This document shows positions 10,601 to 17,905 of a stretch of DNA of 52,378 nucleotides, one piece after another (position 1 is the first letter of the stretch; each line of letters starts with the position of its first letter). The stretch covers positions 1 to 52,378 of the forward strand of contig JAPLDA010000055.1 of assembly GCA_026391945.1 (NCBI GenBank), in the 5' to 3' direction. This stretch comes from Bacteroidota bacterium (GTDB lineage Bacteria; Bacteroidota; Bacteroidia; AKYH767-A; 2013-40CM-41-45). The position numbers were made by a program, and so were the translations under genes. The notes below the pieces were generated by a model. That model was not told the DNA's origin. It saw nothing but the letters and a program-made list of their open reading frames with translations, and searched no databases.

Positions 10601-11025
10601 TCGACGCCATTTGTAAATAAGGTGGCGGCGGCCACCGTGTTCGTTCCGGGTTCCCACGTAAAGGATCCGCCGGCGCTGATGTTGAAAGTTTTTCCTGCAG
10701 CGAAAGTGATGTTCCCTCCGTTCATCGTCATGGTACCGGCCACCGTCAATGACTGCGACATGGTAAGTGTTTTTGCGCTGACGATGCTGAGCGTTCCGCC
10801 TGCCTGTACATTGATTCCGGCGATGGAGGCATTGGCCGCAACGGATACGGTAATTAAGTTGGGAATAATCACACTGTCGGTTGCAGCAGGAATCCCTGAT
10901 GGCGACCAGGTAGCTGCTGTTCCCCAATTCCCTGAAGCAGCAGCAGTTTTTGTTGCTGCCTTTGAAGCAAAGCCGGTCATCAGACAGAAGATGATAATGA
11001 GAACGGTTTTTCTTTGAGTTACCAT
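7612..11025 (-). CDS. Giant beta-helix-like surface protein with T9SS type A sorting domain
   Basis: 1137 aa from the ATG at 11025; a start 7 codons upstream would be TTG and is less likely. The signal peptide begins MVTQRKTVLIII and ends near SKAAT. A GNWGTAATW start and hundreds of short Thr/Ser/Gly/Asn-rich repeats of the type LTVAGTMTMNGGNITF follow, as expected for a right-handed parallel beta-helix or G8-like scaffold. Near the C-terminus is an FN3-like module (PLPIKLLYFHADLNNHKVDL ... YYRLKQTDYDG) and a type A sorting domain (IGPNPFTEEFSIHF, PKGTYIVNLVCNDQK, QKIIKN). It shares this plan with the protein at 42759-45437. It starts 27 bp after a small membrane protein gene on the same strand. 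Likely surface-exposed; ligand unknown. Confidence 0.9.
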   Translation of the reverse strand: MVTQRKTVLIIIFCLMTGFASKAATKTAAASGNWGTAATWSPSGIPAATDSVIIPNLITVSVAANASIAGINVQAGGTLSIVSAKTLTMSQSLTVAGTMTMNGGNITFAAGKTFNISAGGSFTWEPGTNTVAAATLFTNGVENFASTSTLIIKKWYNQAGAPLGSVVTGNFGNLTISLTNTTEWNQANQFQSHLISGTLTITYGWITFDKSGTISNTTVGNIVLNGLYSYLNFHNGTHPGSFTVNTANLTVTDGTFEGLYNGNGNITLNVTGNVMVNGAGYLFLVMNSGVASVGNGNAVFTVSGNYIQSGANSRFQGIYNVTTTSAGTMDMTISGNLSFTGGTFMLHYACHTGTDACDFIVSGNTSIAFGTTTDKFWLIGLTTLSTTNNTSKLNFKNSGSFSISGNTTASFTSSAASGIETDTITGAVVTSGGENGFNWPCCTSSSHATTVVMSNDVSVSGGILVLSYFGGALTSSIAGNLAVSGGTFTVKNESGAATLAVAGSYNQTAGNFYFHNNTTAYTTDVVSVVINGDFTQYLGAINFDNNTSAGSAQHTLTLNGANYSLTQNATITRADGGAGTRYGLLYFNRGGTISMVRTGTGHLISQVKQIINNGCTLDVTNGNIQVSTHSVAATDYLKVSAGAALILHNNGQITGNGTVTTNTGIRVDATGTIKLQNANGFYDGTTSAGLSSANNMDFLLDPNSTIEYNGTANQVVTGSAVTNRKYGNLTINFGGTPNTSYVYLNSSNVAVRNILNLVNGELNLNGFTLTLENGASNAISRASGYIKSEQKNATNNSILTWKSMTTGSHVFPFGKNSSNYLPVIFNVTGGSGNDVSVSTRATDAADNLPLATGVTQMNNAVGEDVSSSSVIDRWWKISATGTTATITLTYASDENSLRSDFQTGSMGLQRWAGYWVSPTGTGTGTVAGTGTVTATGINAWGDFVISSSSSPLPIKLLYFHADLNNHKVDLSWATASETNNDYFDIERSADGMNFVELLRKAGAGNTTTNRYYEDTDGSPMEGKSYYRLKQTDYDGHYTYSPIRFVNNKNEKEGFRVESIGPNPFTEEFSIHFSLDNASEVNITMIGLSGQVFHTENFQGTAGINTYRFTDNQGLPKGTYIVNLVCNDQKITQKIIKN

Positions 11026-11052
11026 AACGTAGAAGTTATTTAACAAGTCTGG

Positions 11053-11379
11053 TTAGTTTGTAGTTTGAGTAAGGTTTGTCCGGGTTGCTTTCGCTTTACG
11101 GGCGAAGACAGTTTGTCCATCCGTTACCGGCAGTTGCCTGATCATCGGGACAGGAACCGACTTGGAATCCGTATAGGCCGGTTCTTCCAACTCAACTCTC
11201 CCGACGGCCTGCTGAATTCCGCTTGCCTTTGAATCTTCCTGGCGGGATAAATTAAAAAAGAGAGTCAGCCCGATGCAGATCAACCCGACACACGATGCCG
11301 ATAGAATGATAATCTTTCTACGTGATAGTTTCTGTTTCTGGCTTTGAACCATGCCACGTCTTTTTGTTTTCTTTTTCAT
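11053..11379 (-). CDS. Small single-pass membrane protein, function unknown
   Basis: 108 aa. A strongly basic N-terminus (KKKTKRRG, KQKLSRRK) precedes one transmembrane segment at about residues 23-44 (IIILSASCVGLICIGLTLFF); the rest is a polar tail predicted to be periplasmic. No known domain recognised. It ends 27 bp before the ATG of the giant T9SS protein at 7612-11025 on the same strand, so the two are probably co-transcribed. A partner or regulatory role for that protein is inference only. Confidence 0.6.
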   Translation of the reverse strand: MKKKTKRRGMVQSQKQKLSRRKIIILSASCVGLICIGLTLFFNLSRQEDSKASGIQQAVGRVELEEPAYTDSKSVPVPMIRQLPVTDGQTVFARKAKATRTNLTQTTN

Positions 11380-11747
11380 TTGGTTGAATAGTTTTATGAT
11401 TTTCCATCAGATAGGTGGATTAGAAAAATTATACTTGGTTGTAATCTGATAGGTTGGAAACCGTTTTGACTTTTTCTTGCTTTTGTAAGAAACATGGAGT
11501 TTTAGGAGGAGTATGTTGAATGGGTGCCATCATAAAAAACACAGGTACTGACACCTGGCAACCGTTGTATTCAATTCCCACTACGATATAATGGCAGATC
11601 CAAAAACCAAATTTCTGTAATGAATGAATCAAACCTGACCGATTGTCGAAGGAGTTCAGTCAAAATAAACAACTTTCATTCACCGTATTTTTTTATGGCT
11701 CATTTTGCCTCTGATTAATTTCTGCTTTTAACTTTGCAGAAAATTTT
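11380..11747. other. Intergenic region between divergent genes
   Basis: About 370 bp without a convincing gene. It contains the promoter of the TonB receptor at its right end. A 67-codon frame on the minus strand (11429-11632) lacks a recognisable product. A short imperfect direct repeat with core GATAGGT occurs near 11410 and 11447. Nothing else was seen. Confidence 0.5.
11704..11736 (+). promoter_or_regulatory. Promoter of the TonB-dependent receptor gene
   Basis: TTTG at 11704-11707, 21 bp spacer, TAACTTTG at 11729-11736: an exact TAnnTTTG -7 box with acceptable spacing. The ATG at 11748 lies about 12 bp after the -7 box, so the leader is a few nucleotides or absent. Confidence 0.7.
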
Positions 11748-14156
11748 ATGGTTATGTTTTTCAAATCCGCCGCGTCAGCATTAAAAACAGGTTGGTTTTT
11801 TCTTATCGTGCTTTTATTTTTTGTCATCACAGGAACCGTTGCACTTGCACAGGTTTTCACCCAGGTGGTGAGGGGAACCATTCACGATAAAGCGAGCCAG
11901 GAAACGCTCATCGGAGCCGTCGTTTTATTGGTCGACAGTACCATGACGAACGGAACCAATACCGATGTCAATGGAATTTTCAGGATGAGCAAGGTCCCGC
12001 TCGGCAGGCAAATGTTGAAAGTATCTTTTGTCGGTTACAAAGAAATCACGATTCCTGTGGTGGTGACTTCCGGGAAAGAAGTGGTGCTGAACATTGAACT
12101 GGAGCAATCGGTGATTGAAGGAAAAGAAGTAGTGGTGGTAGCAGAACGAAGGAAGGACAAACCCAATAACGAGATGACCACCGTAAGCGCGCGGTCGTTT
12201 ACGGTTGACGAGACCTCGCGGTATGCAGGCAGTTTACTTGATCCGGCGCGCATGGCCATGAACTATGCTGGAGTAAGCGGCGCCAACGATGCACGCAACG
12301 ACATCATCATCCGCGGCAATTCGCCGCTGGGAGTTTTGTGGCGACTGAACGGAATTGACATCCCCAACCCGAATCATTTCGGCTCTCTTGGAGTCACCGG
12401 CGGACCCATCAGCATTCTCAACAACAATTCTCTCGATCAATCCGATTTTTTAACCGGCGCTTTCCCTGCAGAATACGGAAATGCCATTGCCGGTGCTTTT
12501 GATTTGCAGATGAGAAGTGGCAATAATGAGAAGCATGAATTTCTTGGCCAGGTCGGCTTCAATGGTTTTGAATTCGGTGCGGAAGGCCCGTTCAAAAAAG
12601 GAAATTCTTCTTACATGATGAACTATCGTTACTCAACGCTCGGTGTTTTCAAATCGCTTGGAATGAATCTCGGAACGGGAGCCGCTGTTCCGCAATACCA
12701 GGATCTTACTTTCAAGGCTGATTTCCCGACACAGAAAGCCGGGAAACTTTCATTGTTTGGTATCGGTGGAATCAGTTACATCGAAGTACTCGACAAAGAC
12801 CGCGACACCACGCAGGACAACATTTACAACGGCATCCAGTTCAGGCAGGATGGAAACTTCGGAACCGGTATGGGCGTGATCGGGTTGTCGCATCTTTATT
12901 TCATCAGCAACAATACCTATACGAAACTTACGTTGGCCGCTTCCACCACGGGACAGGATTATAAAATCGATTCCATTGATGTGCCGCATCAAAACAAGCC
13001 CATCGCCTGGTATCGCAACCACTCCAACCAGCAGAAGTACTCTGTGAATTTTTCTTTCAATAAAAAGTTTTCAGCAAGGGATTACCTGAAAGCCGGATTC
13101 ACTGTTGACCACCTCGTGTTCGCTTACAACGACAGTCTTCTTAGTACCAATGGAATTTTCAAGACCATCACAAAGTCTGACGGCAGCAGCAGCCTGTTGC
13201 AGGGGTATGTGGAATGGCAACATAAGTTCAGCGATAAACTCAGTATCAATTCCGGAATTCATTCGATGCTGTTCACGTTAAACCACACCGGCGCTGTTGA
13301 ACCTCGTTTCGGCATCCGGTGGGAGATGAATGAAGGACAATCCATCAGTTTCGGAACCGGCATTCACAGCCAGCTTCAGCCGCTGTACACGTATTTTCAA
13401 AAAACACTTTTGTTGAACGGACTTGCCGAAACCAATCATCACCTCGAAATGACTTCTGCCAATCATTTTGTGCTTGCCTACGACCAGTCGTTCAGCAAAA
13501 ATATCCGGTTGAAAATGGAAACGTATTACCAGTATTTGTATCGTGTTCCTGTTGAACACCGGCCGACTTTTTATTCGATCCTGAATGACGGCGCCGATTT
13601 CGGTGTGTCGGGCATCGATAGTCTTGAGAATAACGGAACAGGAAAAAATTACGGGGCAGAAATCACGCTTGAGAAATTTTACAGCAAAGGATTTTATTTT
13701 CTCATCACCGGATCTTTTTTTGAATCGAAATACAGGGGAAGTGATGGCATCGAACGCAACACCGTATTCAACGGGAATTACACGGTGAATGTTCTCGCGG
13801 GAAAAGAGTGGACCATCAACAGGAAAAATGTCCTGGGAATTAATTTACGAACGGTTGCCTCCGGAGGGAAACGTTATCTGCCCATTGATTTCGTTGCTTC
13901 ACAACAGGCCGGTGAAACCAAATACGATGAGATGCATGCGTATGAAAAAAGACAAAAGGATTATTTCAGAACCGACATCCGCATTTCGTACCGCGTCAAT
14001 AAAAAACACGTAACGCATGAATTTGCACTCGATGTGGATAACATTTTCAATACAAAAAACATCTGGCAGCAGGTGTATGATCCGAAAACCAATTCAGTGA
14101 AAACCGAATACCAGATCGGGTTGTTCCCCGTGCCGCTGTACAGGTTGACTTTTTGA
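11748..14156 (+). CDS. TonB-dependent outer-membrane receptor with carboxypeptidase-like regulatory domain
   Basis: 802 aa. Residues 1-34 are a signal peptide (second possible start at codon 3). Residues about 39-130 form the N-terminal CarboxypepD_reg-like domain (VVRGTIHDKASQETLIGAVV, TDVNGIFRMSKVPLGRQML). The plug follows with RNDIIIRGNSPLGVLWRLNG and a GAFPAEYGNAIAGAFDLQMR segment. The rest is the 22-strand barrel, closing with the aromatic end LYRLTF. Such receptors import siderophores, vitamins or glycans using TonB energy. There is no adjacent SusD partner, transporter or regulator, so the substrate cannot be told. It is monocistronic, followed by a convergent cheR 18 bp away. Confidence 0.93.
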   Translation: MVMFFKSAASALKTGWFFLIVLLFFVITGTVALAQVFTQVVRGTIHDKASQETLIGAVVLLVDSTMTNGTNTDVNGIFRMSKVPLGRQMLKVSFVGYKEITIPVVVTSGKEVVLNIELEQSVIEGKEVVVVAERRKDKPNNEMTTVSARSFTVDETSRYAGSLLDPARMAMNYAGVSGANDARNDIIIRGNSPLGVLWRLNGIDIPNPNHFGSLGVTGGPISILNNNSLDQSDFLTGAFPAEYGNAIAGAFDLQMRSGNNEKHEFLGQVGFNGFEFGAEGPFKKGNSSYMMNYRYSTLGVFKSLGMNLGTGAAVPQYQDLTFKADFPTQKAGKLSLFGIGGISYIEVLDKDRDTTQDNIYNGIQFRQDGNFGTGMGVIGLSHLYFISNNTYTKLTLAASTTGQDYKIDSIDVPHQNKPIAWYRNHSNQQKYSVNFSFNKKFSARDYLKAGFTVDHLVFAYNDSLLSTNGIFKTITKSDGSSSLLQGYVEWQHKFSDKLSINSGIHSMLFTLNHTGAVEPRFGIRWEMNEGQSISFGTGIHSQLQPLYTYFQKTLLLNGLAETNHHLEMTSANHFVLAYDQSFSKNIRLKMETYYQYLYRVPVEHRPTFYSILNDGADFGVSGIDSLENNGTGKNYGAEITLEKFYSKGFYFLITGSFFESKYRGSDGIERNTVFNGNYTVNVLAGKEWTINRKNVLGINLRTVASGGKRYLPIDFVASQQAGETKYDEMHAYEKRQKDYFRTDIRISYRVNKKHVTHEFALDVDNIFNTKNIWQQVYDPKTNSVKTEYQIGLFPVPLYRLTF

Positions 14157-14174
14157 AAAATCCATGAAATTTTT

Positions 14175-14990
14175 TTACACGATTTTTTTGAAAATTTTTT
14201 CCTTCTTGTCCACCACTTCAAATTTATTTTTCAGCTTGCTCGCCAGCATGGATTCTTTGGATCCGAGAGCGAGGTAACCCAACATGCCGAGGCTGTTGTA
14301 AAACAATTCAATCACTTTTTCCTGGAGCGCGGGGCTGAAATATATAAGAACATTCCGGCACACAATGAGATTGAATTCATTGAAAGAAACATCGGTCACC
14401 AGGTTGTGAAAAGAAAAGATGATATTTTTTTTCAGGTGATTGTTGATGATGGCCGAATCGTACCTCGCCGTATAATAATCCGATAAAGAAGAGGCTCCTC
14501 CAGCGAGGATGTAATTCGTGGAATACTCTTGCATGAACCGCAAAGGATAAATTCCTTCCTTGCTTTTTTGGATCACATCCGAATTGATGTCGGTTGCATA
14601 AATCCGTGTCCGGTCGTAAAGCCGGTGTTCGTTCAGCAACATCGCCATCGAATACACTTCTTCCCCGGTGGAACATCCGGCATGCCAGATTTTCCGGAAC
14701 GGGTAGGTGGAAAGGGAAGGAAAAACTTTCTGCTGAAGACATTGAAAAAATGTCGGGTCGCGGAACATCTCGGTGACATTCACGGTGAGTTCGTGTACGA
14801 AAGATGAAAAGAAAACAGGGTCGTCATCGAGCCGTTTTTTCAGTTCTGGAAAACCGTTGATTTTATTCATCGAAGTAAACCGCTTGATTCTCCTCTGCAG
14901 GGAAGCGATTGCATACCCGGAAAAATCGTAGCCATAATGATCATTCAGAAGAATGAACAGGTCGCTTATTTCGTTTTCAGAAAGTGGCAT
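14175..14990 (-). CDS. CheR-type protein-glutamate methyltransferase (orphan)
   Basis: 271 aa, close to the usual CheR length. Residues 1-75 are the N-terminal CheR helical domain. The SAM-binding domain shows TEMFRD (73-78), WHAGCSTGEEVYS (102-114), YATDIN and the acceptor-site region LIVCRNVLIYF. CheR methylates glutamates on chemoreceptors or, in fused or orphan forms, other signalling proteins. No chemotaxis gene, CheB or receptor lies near; gliding Bacteroidota normally lack classical chemotaxis, so the target is unknown. It converges with the TonB receptor gene. Confidence 0.93.
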   Translation of the reverse strand: MPLSENEISDLFILLNDHYGYDFSGYAIASLQRRIKRFTSMNKINGFPELKKRLDDDPVFFSSFVHELTVNVTEMFRDPTFFQCLQQKVFPSLSTYPFRKIWHAGCSTGEEVYSMAMLLNEHRLYDRTRIYATDINSDVIQKSKEGIYPLRFMQEYSTNYILAGGASSLSDYYTARYDSAIINNHLKKNIIFSFHNLVTDVSFNEFNLIVCRNVLIYFSPALQEKVIELFYNSLGMLGYLALGSKESMLASKLKNKFEVVDKKEKIFKKIV

Positions 14991-15016
14991 TCGCAGGAGA
15001 TGGATAAAGGCGTTGC

Positions 15017-15071
15017 ACGAATGTACAGCAATATTTCATCTACGAATACGAATCGGTACGAATTTACGAAT
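15017..15071. repeat. Cluster of ACGAAT hexamers
   Basis: Five copies of ACGAAT start at 15017, 15042, 15048, 15058 and 15066 in the gap between cheR and the exonuclease gene. On the minus strand they read as repeated ATTCGT. They could be a degenerate intergenic repeat or binding sites; nothing indicates which. Confidence 0.5.
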
Positions 15072-15175
15072 GGCGACGGTATTGGCAGATTGGTGTTGAT
15101 CAATCTTCAGTCGGATCGTGAATGGAAAATTCGTTTTTGATTTTCTTCCTTTTATCTTCGCAAAAAAATAAAGCC

Positions 15176-15958
15176 ATGAGCAGTCACCATAAATTCAGGA
15201 TCCTTTGCTGGAATGTAAACGGGATCAGGGCCATCTGGAAAAAAGGTTTCCCGGAATGGTTCGCGAAAGAATTGCCCGACATCCTCTGTGTGCAGGAAAC
15301 CAAGGCGCAGCCGGATCAGTTGGACGATGAAGTAAAAAATTTCAAAGGATATAAAAGCTATTTTTTTTCTGCGGAGAAGAAAGGGTATTCAGGCGTGGGC
15401 GTATGGACGAAACACGAACCGCTCCGCGTGGCGGCCGGTTTCAACAATCCTTTGTTTGATAGGGAAGGAAGGGTGATAGAAATGGAATTTGAAAAATTCA
15501 TCCTCTTCAATGTTTATTTTCCCAATGGCGGAAGAGGGCCGGAACGAATCCAATACAAACTCGATTTCTACCAACATCTTTTCAAACGCACCGAAGAACT
15601 GCGCAAGAAGAAAAAGAACATCATCGTATGCGGCGATTACAACACGGCGCATAAGGAAATTGATCTCGCCCGGCCAAAGGAAAATGTACGTACATCCGGG
15701 TTCCTGCCCATCGAACGCGAATGGATTGATAAAATCATCGACATGGATTACATTGATATTTTCCGTGAGTACAACAAGGAACCGAATCAATACACGTACT
15801 GGGATCAGATCACACGTGCGCGCGAACGGAATGTGGGCTGGAGAATTGATTACTACATGATCTCCAGTGAAGCGAAACATCTCGTTACCAATGCCACTAT
15901 TCATCCCGAGGTGATGGGCAGCGATCATTGCCCGATCGGGCTGGAGTTGAACGTTTAA
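15176..15958 (+). CDS. xth: Exodeoxyribonuclease III (AP endonuclease)
   Basis: 260 aa from the ATG at 15176. An ATG 54 bp upstream (15122) adds an unconserved Phe/Leu-rich tail and overlaps a likely promoter, so it was not used. EEP-family motifs in order: CWNVNGIRA (11-19, metal-binding Asn), CVQETKAQ (catalytic Glu at 41), CGDYNTAHKEIDLARP (catalytic Asp and Asn) and the C-terminal GSDHCPIGLEL (catalytic Asp-His). It cleaves DNA 5' to abasic sites in base-excision repair. It is convergent with the DUF2461 gene. Confidence 0.95.
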   Translation: MSSHHKFRILCWNVNGIRAIWKKGFPEWFAKELPDILCVQETKAQPDQLDDEVKNFKGYKSYFFSAEKKGYSGVGVWTKHEPLRVAAGFNNPLFDREGRVIEMEFEKFILFNVYFPNGGRGPERIQYKLDFYQHLFKRTEELRKKKKNIIVCGDYNTAHKEIDLARPKENVRTSGFLPIEREWIDKIIDMDYIDIFREYNKEPNQYTYWDQITRARERNVGWRIDYYMISSEAKHLVTNATIHPEVMGSDHCPIGLELNV

Positions 15959-15973
15959 TATGGAATAGTGAAA

Positions 15974-16038
15974 ATTGAATAGTGAATAGTTGGCACCTAT
16001 GATGAACGAAACACATTCTTCAATCTTCACTATTCAAT
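15974..16038. repeat. 13-bp perfect inverted repeat between convergent genes
   Basis: ATTGAATAGTGAA (15974-15986) faces TTCACTATTCAAT (16026-16038) across 39 bp. The core GAATAGTGAA is also repeated directly at 15963-15972. It lies between the stops of xth (15958) and the DUF2461 gene (16042) and may act as a transcript end signal, but it has no T-tract. Confidence 0.6.
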
Positions 16039-16041
16039 CTA

Positions 16042-16716
16042 TCAGCTGATCGCTGTATTTAGAAAGTCGAGAAACGGTTTCAGTGTTTTCGCGCCTTTCG
16101 TGATTTCTTTCAGAAAAGTTTTTGACATGATTTGTTTTTCATTGTACTCATGCCATACGATGTAACTGTTCAGCTTCAGCAATTCCACATCAGGATGATC
16201 TTTGTCGTAGCCTTTCGGCGGGCGCGAAAGTTTGTATTCTTCACTGTCGTCCAGGGAACCGAAATATTTTTTGAATTCCTTTTGTGCAAGAATTTTCCGA
16301 AGTTGTTTTCCGTTGTAGTCAATTTCCTGCCTGATTTTTTTTACCTGGTCGGAAGGCGGCATCCACAGTCCGCCGGCGAGAAATGATTTGCCGGGTTCAA
16401 TGTGAATGTAAAAACCGGCCGTCATCATTTTCTTTCCGCCCGCATTGATGATGGCTCCCATGTTGGTTTTATACGGACTCTTGTTTTTTGAAAACCGCAC
16501 GTCGCGGTAAATCCTGAAGACGCAGTCCTTCGCTTTCAGCCCGGCAATGTTTTTATCAATGGATGAAAAGGAACGAATCAGTTCGGTCGTCATCGCATCA
16601 ATGTTCTGTTTGGCGGCAAGGTATTTTTCCTTGTTGGCATCAAACCAGTCTTTGTTGTTGTTCTTTTTCAGTTGTTTTAAAAAGTCGAGTGTGGATTTTT
16701 GTATCATAGGATTCAT
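16042..16716 (-). CDS. DUF2461 / TIGR02453 family protein
   Basis: 224 aa, the usual length for the family. Recognised by FLKQLKKNNNKDWFDANKEKYL near the N-terminus, the central FRIYRDVRFSKNKSPYKTNM segment, GFYIHIEPGKSFLAGGLW, and SRPPKGYDKDHPDVELLKL. The family is widespread in bacteria and fungi and its biochemical function is unknown. It is monocistronic and divergent from the DUF4920 gene, with the two starts about 105 bp apart. Confidence 0.93.
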   Translation of the reverse strand: MNPMIQKSTLDFLKQLKKNNNKDWFDANKEKYLAAKQNIDAMTTELIRSFSSIDKNIAGLKAKDCVFRIYRDVRFSKNKSPYKTNMGAIINAGGKKMMTAGFYIHIEPGKSFLAGGLWMPPSDQVKKIRQEIDYNGKQLRKILAQKEFKKYFGSLDDSEEYKLSRPPKGYDKDHPDVELLKLNSYIVWHEYNEKQIMSKTFLKEITKGAKTLKPFLDFLNTAIS

Positions 16717-16820
16717 TTTGGTATTATTTCGTACAAATTTATTTTATTCCTTTGAATTGATAAAGATCATGTGGATAGTATAAAGAGTGTTTTGTATTTT
16801 TACCGGCAAAATTAAGCATA

Positions 16821-17294
16821 ATGAAAAAAATATCGGTTTATTTAATGATCGCATTCTTCGCGGGTTTCAGCATGATGGCATCCGCCCAGAACAAAGGAAA
16901 AATTTCCACCTTCGGTGACAAGATCGACGCCACCAATGCCATTGAAGCTTCCACGCTGGTGGCAAAAATGGGAGGGAAAGATTCTCTGAACATCAAAGTG
17001 AAAGGAAAAATAAAAGAGGTTTGCCAGCGTAAAGGTTGCTGGATGAACATCGACCTCGGCGGCGGGAAAGAAATGAAAGTGCGTTTCAAAGACTACGGAT
17101 TTTTTGTTCCGAAAGATGCCGCCGGAAAAACGGTGGTCATGCAAGGCGTGGCTTACAAAGATGAAACGACTGTAGAAGAGCTTCGTCATTATGCGGAAGA
17201 TGCAGGCAAGAGCAAAACGGAGATTCAGAAAATTACGAAGCCCGAAAAAAATACCGGCTTCGAAGCGACAGGCGTGATCATCTACAATGACTAA
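16821..17294 (+). CDS. DUF4920 domain protein, exported
   Basis: 157 aa. Residues 1-23 are a signal peptide ending ASAQ. The DUF4920 domain follows, with CQRKGCWMNI (two cysteines spaced five apart), MKVRFKDYGFFVPKDAAGK and VEELRHYAEDAGKS. The family resembles OB-like periplasmic proteins and its function is unknown; the paired cysteines could bind metal or form a disulfide. Its last 8 bases overlap the start of the haem lipoprotein gene, so the two are translationally coupled and probably act together outside the inner membrane. Confidence 0.9.
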   Translation: MKKISVYLMIAFFAGFSMMASAQNKGKISTFGDKIDATNAIEASTLVAKMGGKDSLNIKVKGKIKEVCQRKGCWMNIDLGGGKEMKVRFKDYGFFVPKDAAGKTVVMQGVAYKDETTVEELRHYAEDAGKSKTEIQKITKPEKNTGFEATGVIIYND

Positions 17295-17751
17295 ATATTT
17301 TTTTTTAGTTGCCATTCTTTTTGCTTCGGTGGTTTCCTGCCAGATGACGGACAGCAAACCACCGGAGAAAAAATCCTGCGGAAAAGATTCCACCGATGTG
17401 AACCCGAATGGCTCCAGTGAGTTGTCGTTTCTGATGAGGAGTATGCACGATTACCTGGTCGTCGTGAAGACCGATGTGATGATGAAAAAACTCCGGCCGG
17501 AGTTCCCGCAGGAATTCCTGGCCATTTACACAGCCACACCAACCGACTCTTTTACCAAGAACGAACATTTTAATGAGCTCGCTGATGCTTACGTTCATGC
17601 CTTTAATATTTTCAGGAGTTCAACGGAAAAGGATGTGGTGGAAAATTACAACAACATCATTTCTGCCTGCATCAGCTGCCACCGCCAGCATTGTCCCGGC
17701 CCGATCATGAAGATTAAAAAGCTGCTGATTACGGAGACGGTGGTGAAGTAA
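17287..17751 (+). CDS. Cytochrome c-type lipoprotein with a single C-terminal CxxCH
   Basis: 154 aa. A lipoprotein signal ends with the lipobox VVSC, Cys18 being the acylated residue. The mature part is mostly helical and carries CISCHRQHC at 128-136, a haem c attachment site CxxCH close to the C-terminus, as in cytochrome c' and related four-helix proteins. Met50 and Met53 lie in the first helix where such proteins can place a distal ligand. A role as a membrane-anchored electron carrier or gas/ligand sensor is inferred. It starts inside the end of the DUF4920 gene (8-base overlap). Confidence 0.75.
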   Translation: MTKYFFLVAILFASVVSCQMTDSKPPEKKSCGKDSTDVNPNGSSELSFLMRSMHDYLVVVKTDVMMKKLRPEFPQEFLAIYTATPTDSFTKNEHFNELADAYVHAFNIFRSSTEKDVVENYNNIISACISCHRQHCPGPIMKIKKLLITETVVK

Positions 17752-17905
17752 CAGGGAATTCTTTCAAATTTTCAACTTTTCGCTATCAGGAACTTGTAAT
17801 TCTGCGGAAGGTATTTTTTTTCTGGTCAGGATAGAAAGAGTCATACCGTATCGGTATAATACCTCCGTCGAGGCGGATTGGATTATTTTATAATGCGTAA
17901 TGGTA

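Noticed and set aside
11429-11632. 67-codon minus-strand frame
   Set aside because: No recognisable domain, no promoter or ribosome site, and an improbable composition; it lies in an intergenic region.
15122-15175. Upstream ATG start for exonuclease III
   Set aside because: The added residues do not match the family and overlap the probable promoter.
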